DNA of 33,832 bases, from NCBI RefSeq assembly GCF_003148465.1, contig NZ_QGGI01000025.1, forward strand, positions 1-33,832. The letters run 5' to 3'. Shown here in pieces: positions 1 through 10,000 of the stretch (position 1 is the first letter of the stretch; each line of letters starts with the position of its first letter). Under the pieces are notes generated by a model. That model ran no database searches and had not been told where the DNA came from. It saw nothing but the letters and a program-made list of their open reading frames with translations. Source of the DNA: Oceanotoga teriensis (GTDB lineage: Bacteria > Thermotogota > Thermotogae > Petrotogales > Petrotogaceae). The position numbers were made by a program, and so were the translations under genes.

Positions 1-269
1 CCTTCTAATTGTCCTCTTCATAGGTCTAACTGTTATCGTTATTTTGATTTTTCTAAGGATAATTTTAGAATGTTTTTGGATAGAAATTCTTCAAATTTTA
101 TTCCTTTTTTTACTTGTTTTTATTTTTGTTGCTTTTCGTTTACTTGTTTTTTATTTCATATCCCTTTTTTATTGCTCTATTTTTCAAGTCACTATGTTTG
201 AAACAATAGTATCTTTCTATTTAAAGTTTCATATATCATATATATCTTACAATATAATTATAACATTTC

Positions 270-299
270 TTGGTATAAAATATAAAAAAATTATATAAC
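270..299 (+). promoter_or_regulatory. Candidate promoter of the lipoprotein operon
   Basis: TTGGTA (270-275) and TATAAC (294-299) are separated by 18 bases, a fair sigma-A match about 105 bases ahead of the first lipoprotein ATG. The region is so AT-rich that other -10-like hexamers exist (for example TATAAA at 274 with an upstream TGG), so the exact start is uncertain. Confidence 0.35.
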
Positions 300-327
300 A
301 GGAATTTGAACATGTCATATAGAAAAA

Positions 328-369
328 TTAATCGTATAAATTAAAAAAAATAAAAATTCAGACGATTAA
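328..369. repeat. Inverted repeat in the lipoprotein operon leader
   Basis: TTAATCGT (328-335) and ACGATTAA (362-369) are perfect 8-bp inverted complements separated by 26 A-rich bases. The repeat lies between the candidate promoter and the ribosome binding site, so it could be a leader hairpin or an operator. Chance occurrence is possible in such AT-rich DNA, although the CG-containing core makes it less likely. Confidence 0.3.
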
Positions 370-405
370 ATAATAGAAAAAAAATAAAAATTTGGAGGGG
401 TAAAA

Positions 406-2292
406 ATGAAAAAAATAAAAATCTTGATAGCTATATTAATATCATTAACCTTTATTTTAACTGCCTGTACGAATGGTGTTGGAAAGGAGAGCCTTTTTTT
501 AACATTATCTATAAAACAACCCGATGCAACTAAATCTTTACAAACCAATCAAGAGTTAGAGTTTATACTTTCATTGAACCTTCCTCTTGCCAACAATGAA
601 TTGAGTAGTTTTAGTTTAGAGGTTAATTCAAAAAATGGTATTGATTATACTCTTACCCCAGACTCAACAGATGGTAAATTCGAAGTATTGAATAACAAAT
701 CTGTTAGTATAAAATATACACCAACCAAGAGTGGAGAATATACTTTTATTGGAAAGTATAGACTTGCAAATTCAGAAGAAATAAAAGCATCCAAGAATTT
801 AAAGATAGAATCAGTTAAAAATAATAATTATATAAAAGATATAAGGGTTTTAAATGGAACAGAAAAAAATATAGAAAATCAAGAGGGTAAAACATATGTT
901 ATAAAAAAAAGCGAAAAAAACTCTGCTTCTATAAAACTTGATATAGAGTTGAATGATCTCGGAGATCCTTCTTTAATAATATTTGATGAGGATGGAACTG
1001 TAGTAAAAAAAATAACTGATAAAGAAGATTTGTTTAATGCATTTCCAATTTCTGGTAAAGAAGATGATTTAAAAAAATTTATATTTGTACTTTATGATTC
1101 CAATAATCCAAATACAAACTTTGAAAATGAAGATTTTAAAGAAAAAATGTTTTTGAATTTGATAGTGTCTGATGATAATTATAATCCAGAGATAACTTAT
1201 ATGGAAAATACAGGTTCTCTTGAAATTGTTTCTGGAAATGATATTAAAGTTGAAACTATTGCAGATACTTATAATTTAAACTTTAAAGTTAAAGATCTGA
1301 AAGAATTTGGAAATACTGGCGTTTATAAAATAAAAGCATCTGTTGTTACAGATGCGAGTACAGAACAGATATTAGTTGATAAAGTATTTAACTATGGTGA
1401 ACGTTATGAGGATACCATAAGTTTAAACCTGGATACAAATATTTCTGATCAAAATATAAAAATAATAGCTGAAGATTTCATAGGAAATACTACAATAGAA
1501 AATTATAAGATCAAAATAAGTAAAACCTCATATGAAGTGAAATTACAGCCTAAATATCTTGATGGAAGAGCTTTAGAAGTTCAATCTAATAGATATGTAT
1601 ATGAGGATGATGAATCCAATAATAAATTTATAAATCTCATAGCTGAGATGAGAACTAATAAAAATATTGAACAAGATTATACATACTCTTTTGAAATATT
1701 TGATGGAGTGGATGATAAATCTTTGATGAAAGAAGACTTATTATATCAAAATAGATACACATTTCCAGCTGTTTCCTTGAAGGAAGGAGAAAATGTATTC
1801 AATTTAAAAGCAGAAATAAAAGATTCAGAAAATATTGTAAAAGCTACAGATAATGATACGATAAGGGTTTATCTTGAAGATAAAACACCTCCAAAGATAA
1901 AAAATGCAATAATAACTTTGAACAATTCTGGAAAAAATTTTGAAATCAATCCACCTAATAGAGGAAATGTGGAATATGAGACCAATACATCATGGAATTT
2001 TGATATAAATATAGAGGATACTTCTGAAATAATTTTAAATACAGATACAATTTTGGGTGAAATACTTTATGAAGGACAAAGTGTTGTTAATGATCCTACT
2101 TTTAATTATGTTTTGAGTGAAAATACACTTAGAATATCTGCACCATCTGGATTTAATGATACCTTGAAAAAAGGTAGATATATAATAAAGATTTATAGAG
2201 ATTCTTTTGGTGGAAATATTCAGATACAAGATGAAAATGGAAATTATTTAAAAGAAGGACAAGATTATATAATAGAATTTGAGGTGAGATGA
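406..2292 (+). CDS. Large lipoprotein with beta-sandwich (Ig-like) repeats, first of three
   Basis: The 628-aa product begins with a type II signal peptide: basic Lys residues at 2, 3 and 5, a hydrophobic core, and lipobox LTAC with Cys21 as the expected lipidation site. The remainder has no membrane segment and is beta-rich. Stretches such as 'KIIAEDFIGNTTIENYKI' and 'DKTPPKIKNAIITL' resemble the strand-turn pattern of bacterial Ig-like domains. No catalytic motif is recognised. Start ATG 406 has GGAGGGG five bases upstream. The stop is one base before the next lipoprotein ATG, with that gene's ribosome binding site inside this gene, so the two are translationally linked. It probably acts at the cell envelope (periplasm or toga). 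Function is unknown; it is less similar to the two following genes than they are to each other. Confidence 0.8.
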   Translation: MKKIKILIAILISLTFILTACTNGVGKESLFLTLSIKQPDATKSLQTNQELEFILSLNLPLANNELSSFSLEVNSKNGIDYTLTPDSTDGKFEVLNNKSVSIKYTPTKSGEYTFIGKYRLANSEEIKASKNLKIESVKNNNYIKDIRVLNGTEKNIENQEGKTYVIKKSEKNSASIKLDIELNDLGDPSLIIFDEDGTVVKKITDKEDLFNAFPISGKEDDLKKFIFVLYDSNNPNTNFENEDFKEKMFLNLIVSDDNYNPEITYMENTGSLEIVSGNDIKVETIADTYNLNFKVKDLKEFGNTGVYKIKASVVTDASTEQILVDKVFNYGERYEDTISLNLDTNISDQNIKIIAEDFIGNTTIENYKIKISKTSYEVKLQPKYLDGRALEVQSNRYVYEDDESNNKFINLIAEMRTNKNIEQDYTYSFEIFDGVDDKSLMKEDLLYQNRYTFPAVSLKEGENVFNLKAEIKDSENIVKATDNDTIRVYLEDKTPPKIKNAIITLNNSGKNFEINPPNRGNVEYETNTSWNFDINIEDTSEIILNTDTILGEILYEGQSVVNDPTFNYVLSENTLRISAPSGFNDTLKKGRYIIKIYRDSFGGNIQIQDENGNYLKEGQDYIIEFEVR

Positions 2293-2293
2293 G

Positions 2294-5200
2294 ATGAAAA
2301 AAACTCTTCTATTCACCATACTTTTGTTGCTATTGATGAGTTTGAGCAGTTGTATGTTTCTCGAAGATAATATTAATCCTAAGTTCAACAAGGCACCCAC
2401 TATAGAGGGGGAAAATAAGGGAATATATTCAAAGAAACTTGGTGACATCATAACTATAAATATAGATGTCGAAGATAATCAAGGAATTCAGGAGATATCT
2501 GTTTATAAAAGTGGTGATACTGTTCCTTTCACGAAATTAGTAGAAAAATCAAATAATAAAGAAATAAAGCGTTCGGAATCCATATATCTACCGCCATCTA
2601 AGGGATTTTATAGTTTGAATATAAAAGTTATAGATACAAATGGAAATGCAGTGACAGCTCCAGTTAAAAGCGGAAAAGATATAGCAAAATTTATGACTGA
2701 GGATGATATAAAACCAACTCTTCTTGAAGGTTTTGAAAAAAATGTAGAACTGGGAGAAGATTTTTCTTTTAAATTTCAAGATAAAGGTGAAGGAATAGAG
2801 AGTATTAAAATATTTGTAAACGGTGAATTACAAGAAGGAAATTATGTTATAGAATCTAAAAATTATTGGCAAGAAACTGGAACTTATTATATAAAGAATA
2901 AGTTTACTCCTGGAACATATGAATTTGTAATAAAAGTTAAAGATAAATTTGATAATGAAAAACAATGGACTAAAAATATTACTGTTGTACAAAGAGGTGA
3001 AGGGTTAGATGATTTACAGCTGAACTTAGACTATCCAAATAATATAGTTCCAAATACTCCGTACACAATAACTATAGATGCAACCAGCAATAATTATATA
3101 GAAGATGTGCTTTTTGATGGCATATCTAAGTATGGCAATTCAAAAACAAAAGAGTTTAAGGATAATGTATACAGAAACGGAGTAGATAGAACATCTGGAA
3201 TTATAGAGCATGAAATAAAATTAATTGGATGTTCGAGTGAAAAAACTGAGAAGATAAAAATAAATATAAAACAGGATGAAAATCCTGATTTTGAATATTT
3301 TGATATATATAAAATAAATGGAGAACAATTGATACCCATTGAAAAAGCGGATATATGTCCAAATGATCAGGTGATGGTTAAGTTTAAAGTAGTCGATGAT
3401 ATAGCGCTTGATAAAGTTGTTTTGAATTATGGAAGAGATGGGATTAAATCTTTTAATAATTTTAAAAATTATAAAGATTCCAATGAATATAATGAATACT
3501 ATGAAGGCGAAGAAATAATAACTGTTGATTCTAATAATTTTAATATATCTTTATATGTTAAAGATAAAAAAGGTAATTATATAGATTATAAATCAAATTC
3601 TTTATTAAAAAAGACTATAATGCTTAAAGATACGAGTACACCTGTCATAAGCTCTATTTCTTTAATACATAATAATAGGGAGATAAACGGTGTAAAAACT
3701 TTTAAAGTTGTTCAAAATGCTGATATATTTTTTAATATCAAGATAGAAAGAAAACAAACAAAAATAAAAAATGTTGAAATAAGAGTAAATAGAAAAACAT
3801 TGGCTGCAAAATCGAGTGCAAATCCTTTTATTTTTAAGACTGATACAGGGTATCCTATACCTTCTTATGATATGTCGAAGAATAGAATTAATTTTGATAT
3901 TTTTGTTGAAGATGAAGAAGGAAATACAGAGCTTAAAACAGGATATGAAATAATAATATTTGAAAATGAAAGTGATATATATATACCTAATATAAAGACA
4001 AATATAATAGATAAAATAATAATACCTGAGAATATACCTGAATTTACGGGAGTTTTTTCTGATGAAGGATTGTTGAAATTAATTTCGATACAGATCTTTA
4101 AACTTAGTGAGGGAACTATACAAGAAATAAAGAATGAGGATGGAACTTTAGATAGTTCAACATTTGTTCAAAGTGGTTCAAATGATTCTCCGCTCAATTT
4201 AAAGAATGCAACTCTATCATTATTGAATTGGACTCCAAAAGAAGATGGGTATTATAGAATAAGATTCAAAGCTATAAATACATTAAACTATTCCAATACC
4301 CTTGATATAGATGTTGAAGTTAGAAATATATCTATAAAATTAGTTCAACCACCTAATGAAAATACTTATTTTTATGGTGGTGAGATATCTATGGAAATAA
4401 GCACATTATCAGATTCTGAAAATAATTTAAAAATTTATTATGATTCTAATAATGATGGAACTTATTCTGTTGATGAAAAAACATTTGAAAAATCTTATGC
4501 CAAAGAAAATATAAGTCCAGATGGAATAATAAAGGATAGTATTAAAATAAATAATTATGATATATTTCCCAATATCGGAAGATATAAAATTGAAGTTCAA
4601 AGAGAATTTAATGGAAAGATTACAAATGATTATATACTTTTCCAACTCGAAGATGGTAATAAGTTTGAAATTTATTCTGAAAAAGGTTTAATAATAATGA
4701 GCGATACATCTATAAATGAACTTGTGGATAATGGCTTTTATTCTGATAGATATTATATACCTGTGAAAACAGAAGAAGGAAAAAATATATCAGATTTAAA
4801 TTTACAGTTGAAACTTCTGAATTATAGTGATATAAATAATGCGAAAATAAGAATAAATAATTCTAAAGATTATGAATTGGATTTAATATCCCAAGAAATA
4901 GATGATAAATCTAAGAAAAGATTGTATACTTTCAAAACAAAGATATTGGCAGAAGATGTAAATTTAAAAGGTAATACTATATCTGTATATATAAATGATA
5001 AATCAAGTCCTTCAGATATGATAGATATAAACCTATTTACAATAGGGTTAAATAATCCAGATATAAATTATTTCAAATTAAATATAGAAAATTCGAATAA
5101 TAATCAAAGTTATTCTTTGGACAAAGATAATTATGAATCTTCGGATCCAAATATAGAAATTATAAAAGATGAAGATTATAGCTTTAGTTTTTCTCAGGGA

Positions 5201-7027
5201 AGTTTCTTAGATCCTTTGGGAGTTTCTGAGATTGAAATGTATATCATAAATACATTGAATGGAAGTACCGAAACTATATTTAAAAGAGCATTTGATCAAG
5301 TAAGTGTTGATAATTGGGGATATAATTTCAACTATAATTTTATGAATAATCAGGGGAATTATAAATTAGTTATAGAACTAAGAAATTCTAGCTATAAATA
5401 CTTAGAAAATAATAATTTTCCGGATTATATGATGGGTTTAAAAGAATATACTTCAAAGAAGATAGTTAAAGATATAAGAATATTGGAAGTTCTTGATATA
5501 CTTGGTAGTATAGTTTTTAATCAAGAAGATATAAACAATAAAGGCTATGGGGTTATAAGCTCTAAATTCCCTACTTTGAATATGATAATTCAAAATGTTG
5601 ATTCTTTGAATAAATCTAAAGACAGTTTCAATGCTTATATAACTCAGAATGGTATTGATAATAAATTAAGTATCACAGAAGTTAATTTTGCACAAAAAAA
5701 TGAAATAAATAGAAACTTCTATTTGAATGTTGAAATGCCAGATTCTGTATACGATGGTGAAGCCAAACTTTCCATAGAATTCGAAAATGTTCAAGGGAAA
5801 GATTTTAAAGCTGAGACACAGATAATAATAGATAGAGAATCAAGCTATGCTTTACCTGAATTAGAATATGATACAGATAAAAATGAAATATACTTAGAGA
5901 TAATTGAAAAATTTAAATATGATATAGAAAATATATACTTTGAAATTAGAGGAAAAGGTATAGTACAGAGTAATATACTTCAAAAAGAAAATATAAAATA
6001 TTTTTATTCTTTAAATGATTTTTATCCGGGAATATACGAGATTAGACCCGTTATAGTAGATAAAAATAACAATATTTTCATAAGAAATAATTTTAAACAA
6101 ATAGAGATTAGAGGTAATATGACAGTAATAAATAATGTGAATAATTATGGTTTATATAGAGGAATTATGGCTTTAAATGATGGAGATACTTTCAAATTCT
6201 ATAATTCAAACTCTTTTAAAAGTGTTTTAATCGAAATCGATGATCAAGAGATAACTCTTCCAGCAACATCGAATAAAGAATATGCATATGATATATTTTC
6301 TAAAACAAATCCAGATGAAATCAACTCATCCTTTATAAGGATTTCTACTACAAATGGATTGGATGAAAGGGATATAATCAATTTGGATCTTTTTAAGTAT
6401 GATAGTACAAAAGAAGCGGATATAGATTCATACAATGAATTACAAATTTATTCGAATAAAAATACTGGCTTAAATCCTTTAAATATTAAATTGAAAAAAG
6501 ATATAAAAGTGAGAGCAATTTCTATAGAGGATGATGGTAGTTTATTTGAAAATCTTTCGGATCATATATTTATGAGTAAAACAAGTTTTGATAATGAATT
6601 TAGATTAAACTTACCTGATTTGAGAAAGGATATATCAGAAGATAAAAATATAAATATAACTTTATATGATATCTCTGGAAGAACTAAAGAAATTACAAAA
6701 GCGATAAAAATAGATACTAAAAAACCAGAAATCAATAATGTGAATATAATCAATGCCACTCTAAAAGACGGAGTTTATGAGATATCTAAATCAGATATAA
6801 GTTCTTTAAAAATTGAGTACAGTGTTTTTGATGATAATATTAGTGGTGGTAAGGTTAGCATAATAGTTAATGATAAGATAATTGATGTTGATGTTTCAAG
6901 TACTGAATATGATTTCAGAGATTTTGATTTTATGCCAAAAAATGAATATGAAATATATGTTTATGCAGAAGATTCTGTTAAAAACTTTGTTATGAGTGAA
7001 AAAAAGACTTTAAAAATAATAGATTAG
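2294..7027 (+). CDS. Giant multi-Ig-like-domain lipoprotein, second of three
   Basis: The 1577-aa protein has a type II signal peptide with lipobox LSSC (Cys20), then a C-M-x4-D-N sequence and a 'P-x-F-x3-P-x-IEG' linker. Beta-sandwich units follow: one at about 50-120 (starts 'VEDNQGIQEISVY', ends 'IKVIDTNGNAV'), another at about 139-232 ('DKGEGIESIKIFVNG', ends 'VIKVKDKFDNEK'), then roughly a dozen more divergent ones to the C-terminus. This 'D(N/K)-x-G(I/L)-x3-I-hydrophobic' opening and 'Y-x-hydrophobic-x-V-x-A/V-x-D-x2-GN' closing are typical of bacterial Ig-like folds. There is no C-terminal anchor, LPxTG or enzyme motif. The N-terminus aligns with that of the next gene, showing duplication. 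The ribosome binding site GAGGTGA (2281-2287) lies inside the upstream gene. A structural or adhesive envelope role is inference only. Confidence 0.8.
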   Translation: MKKTLLFTILLLLLMSLSSCMFLEDNINPKFNKAPTIEGENKGIYSKKLGDIITINIDVEDNQGIQEISVYKSGDTVPFTKLVEKSNNKEIKRSESIYLPPSKGFYSLNIKVIDTNGNAVTAPVKSGKDIAKFMTEDDIKPTLLEGFEKNVELGEDFSFKFQDKGEGIESIKIFVNGELQEGNYVIESKNYWQETGTYYIKNKFTPGTYEFVIKVKDKFDNEKQWTKNITVVQRGEGLDDLQLNLDYPNNIVPNTPYTITIDATSNNYIEDVLFDGISKYGNSKTKEFKDNVYRNGVDRTSGIIEHEIKLIGCSSEKTEKIKINIKQDENPDFEYFDIYKINGEQLIPIEKADICPNDQVMVKFKVVDDIALDKVVLNYGRDGIKSFNNFKNYKDSNEYNEYYEGEEIITVDSNNFNISLYVKDKKGNYIDYKSNSLLKKTIMLKDTSTPVISSISLIHNNREINGVKTFKVVQNADIFFNIKIERKQTKIKNVEIRVNRKTLAAKSSANPFIFKTDTGYPIPSYDMSKNRINFDIFVEDEEGNTELKTGYEIIIFENESDIYIPNIKTNIIDKIIIPENIPEFTGVFSDEGLLKLISIQIFKLSEGTIQEIKNEDGTLDSSTFVQSGSNDSPLNLKNATLSLLNWTPKEDGYYRIRFKAINTLNYSNTLDIDVEVRNISIKLVQPPNENTYFYGGEISMEISTLSDSENNLKIYYDSNNDGTYSVDEKTFEKSYAKENISPDGIIKDSIKINNYDIFPNIGRYKIEVQREFNGKITNDYILFQLEDGNKFEIYSEKGLIIMSDTSINELVDNGFYSDRYYIPVKTEEGKNISDLNLQLKLLNYSDINNAKIRINNSKDYELDLISQEIDDKSKKRLYTFKTKILAEDVNLKGNTISVYINDKSSPSDMIDINLFTIGLNNPDINYFKLNIENSNNNQSYSLDKDNYESSDPNIEIIKDEDYSFSFSQGSFLDPLGVSEIEMYIINTLNGSTETIFKRAFDQVSVDNWGYNFNYNFMNNQGNYKLVIELRNSSYKYLENNNFPDYMMGLKEYTSKKIVKDIRILEVLDILGSIVFNQEDINNKGYGVISSKFPTLNMIIQNVDSLNKSKDSFNAYITQNGIDNKLSITEVNFAQKNEINRNFYLNVEMPDSVYDGEAKLSIEFENVQGKDFKAETQIIIDRESSYALPELEYDTDKNEIYLEIIEKFKYDIENIYFEIRGKGIVQSNILQKENIKYFYSLNDFYPGIYEIRPVIVDKNNNIFIRNNFKQIEIRGNMTVINNVNNYGLYRGIMALNDGDTFKFYNSNSFKSVLIEIDDQEITLPATSNKEYAYDIFSKTNPDEINSSFIRISTTNGLDERDIINLDLFKYDSTKEADIDSYNELQIYSNKNTGLNPLNIKLKKDIKVRAISIEDDGSLFENLSDHIFMSKTSFDNEFRLNLPDLRKDISEDKNINITLYDISGRTKEITKAIKIDTKKPEINNVNIINATLKDGVYEISKSDISSLKIEYSVFDDNISGGKVSIIVNDKIIDVDVSSTEYDFRDFDFMPKNEYEIYVYAEDSVKNFVMSEKKTLKIID

Positions 7028-7037
7028 GAGGTGCTGT

Positions 7038-10000
7038 ATGAAAAATAGATTATACTTTATTATTATGCTTTTAATTTCTATGTTTTTGTTGACGAGTTGT
7101 ATGATGTTTCAAGATAATCAGCCTCCTGAATTCTATGAAAAACCATTTATTGAAGGATTTCAAAGTTCTAAAGGGGTTATAACAAAACTTTATAAGGCTA
7201 ATGATGAAATAATAATCAATTTTAAGGTTAGAGATAATCAAGCTATAAATTATGTCCAAGTTTTTAAAAGTACAGATTTGACTAAACCTATAAGGACTTT
7301 GGTCAACAATTATGGGAGAAATGATTATAAAGCTGAAGGTATAAGATTGAATTTACCTTATGATGATAGTTCATACAGAATTTTTATAGTTGTGGCAGAT
7401 ACATCTGGAAATAAAACAAGTCAAATATTAGAGGGCATAAGTTTTAATGTATCTGATGATCAGAAACCAAAAATGATTTCAGATAAAGAAAAAAGTAAAA
7501 GTGATTTATACCAAAAAATAAATGATGAAAATCTTTATAAAATGAAATTTTATTTTGAAGAAGTTGGAAGTGGAATTAAAAATTTCATAATCAATGGTTT
7601 TACGATAAATTCTAAATATGATAAAGATCCAAATAGTGTTTTAACTAGCAAAAATGGATATTATGTTGTAGAAGAAGATGATGGAATAACTCAAAGTGGG
7701 TATTTGGTATTTTTTGATAATTTGATTGTTGGAGATAATGATTTTAAAGTTTCGGTTTCAGATAATTTAAATAATAAATCTGAAAATAATCCATATTCAA
7801 TAAAAATTGAATCACCAAATCCTGAATCTGAAATAACTCTAGATCTTGATTATAAAAGGTATTATGTGATAGATGATATAACTGGTAAAACTGATAATAT
7901 AATATTAGGTATTAAAGCTGAAGATGAAATTTCACTTATAGAAAAAATCGAAATATTTATAAATGGAGTTAGAAAAGAAATAAAACTTCAAAGACCTTTA
8001 GAAAAATATTCTTATGAATTTAAAGAGATAGGACAAAAATCTTCTGAGCAGACTATAAATGTAAGGGTTGTTGCTTATAATACAGTTGGAAATAAAATTG
8101 AAAAAAATATAGAAATAAAAGTTGGAAAGAAAAAAGATCCTGTTTTGAGTTTAACACCTAAAAGTATATATAAAAATGGAATTGAAGAAGAATGGAATAA
8201 ATATACTGTAAATGACAATATATTTATAGAAGATGGAGATAAAGTATTATTTGATGTTTCAGCAGAGTCCTTTTTAGGTGCTGAAATAAAGAGCTTGGAA
8301 TTATTTGCAAGAAAAGATTTCATAAATACAACTCTTTTTAAAAAAGAATTTTCGAGAACAGAAGAAATAGTGTCTTATAAGGAAATTGTAGAAACAGAAT
8401 TTTTAGAAAAAGGAGTTTATGAAATATATTTGAAGGTTGAAACATTTGAAGATGGGATAAATAATACAGTTAAATTAAAACAAAATATAGTGTACAGTGA
8501 TGAACTATACACAGCTTCAAATTTGAAATTAAATGTAAACTTTTTTTATAATTCTAAAGAAATTTCTCAAGATATATATTATAAAACAGTTTCAGCAAAA
8601 AAAACATTTAAAATATCTAAAAATACTAATTTAAGTGTTATTTCTGAAATTAATTCTAAATTTCAAAATATTCAGAATGTAACATATATAATAAATGGAC
8701 AGGATTTTGAAGCTGATAGATATGATGCAAAGAAGAATATTTGGCAAACTAAAGAAAGATATAAGGCTTTAAATATAGGTGAGTACGAATTAAAAATTAA
8801 AATTACAGATACTTTTGATAAGGCCTATATATTGGAAGATATTTATTATATAAAAGTTGTTGAAACTGTTGAAGAAGCTTATGGATCAAGATTGAAATTA
8901 TTTCCAGATAATTATGAACCTGGAATAGGAGATCCTATAAATATAAATTATGAAATAGATGACGATTTTGGTATAGATACTTTTAAAGTTGAGGTATTTG
9001 AAAGAATCACCCCTGATAGTTCTAAGTCTATAAGTAGTAATCCTTTTATAGATAAAAAACTTGATGAAAGCAAATTAGAAAAAAATAGTAAAGAGTGGAT
9101 ATCTTATAGAACTACTGATTATGTTTTTAAATTAAGTACTATTAATATACTTGGTATAAAAACAGAACTTGAAGCTGATAAGGTTTCTATAAAGAATTTA
9201 CATCTTGAAGTTATTGAACCATCTATAGAAAATATAACTGTTAGAAGATCTCAAGACTTTATAAATTTTAAGGTTGATACTTCTGGTGGTGCGAGTTTAA
9301 CTGTTTTTGCAAAAAAAATTAAAGATGGTTCTCAAGAACTCAAATTGAGAGATGAATTGAGAGAAAACAAAGATAATACATTTACAAGATATGAATTTCC
9401 TATATTTTTGAATGCAATAACAGAAGATAAAAAATTGATATTTGATGAGCCTGGAGATTATGAAATAATCTTTAGAAGTAAGTATGGTGATTATGATAAA
9501 CAAGTTAAAAAAATTTTAACTATAAGAGATGATAGTGAAATCATATTTGAAAAACCATCATTAAAGGTCATTACTGATATAGCGACTCCAAGTGAATTAA
9601 AGTTTGAGACTTTTTTCAGAGAAGGTTATAGGGAAGATAAAGAATATGAAAATACAGAATATTTTATCCCTATAAATTATGATATATCCAATAAAACAAA
9701 TATAGATATTAGTTTTAATCTAATAGACTATAATAAACCTGAAAAGGTTGATGTATATATAAATGATAAAATTGTTTCAGAAATAATAAATCCAGAAGAT
9801 ATAAATCCTTCAACAGAATATGAAGGTAAAAATGTTTTTTCATATAAGTCTAATATATCAAAAGAAGATTTTAATATAGGAACAAATAATGTGAAAATAT
9901 ATGTGAAGAAACCTATATATGATGAATCGAAAAATATATATGAATTTAATTTAAATACTCTTGATTTTAAGAAACCAGAATTAAATGATTATGAATTTGA

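Larger units (their letters stand above)
1..405. other. AT-rich upstream region without a supported gene
   Basis: This stretch precedes the first lipoprotein gene. Bases 1-200 are T-rich on the plus strand. A plus-strand frame is open from the window edge to about 298 and would encode a hydrophobic peptide, but it has no ribosome binding site and its composition is opposite to the A-rich sense strands of all real genes here. The 5' end of a minus-strand gene might lie at the very left edge (an ATG at 21 reading left), but too little is visible to call it. Bases 240-405 are the leader of the lipoprotein operon and end in a strong ribosome binding site (GGAGGGG, 394-400). Confidence 0.5.

Noticed and set aside
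44-298. Plus-strand frame encoding an 84-aa very hydrophobic peptide
   Set aside because: No ribosome binding site, no conserved pattern, and the T-rich composition is opposite to the A-rich sense strand of every confident gene here. Hydrophobicity follows from T-rich codons.
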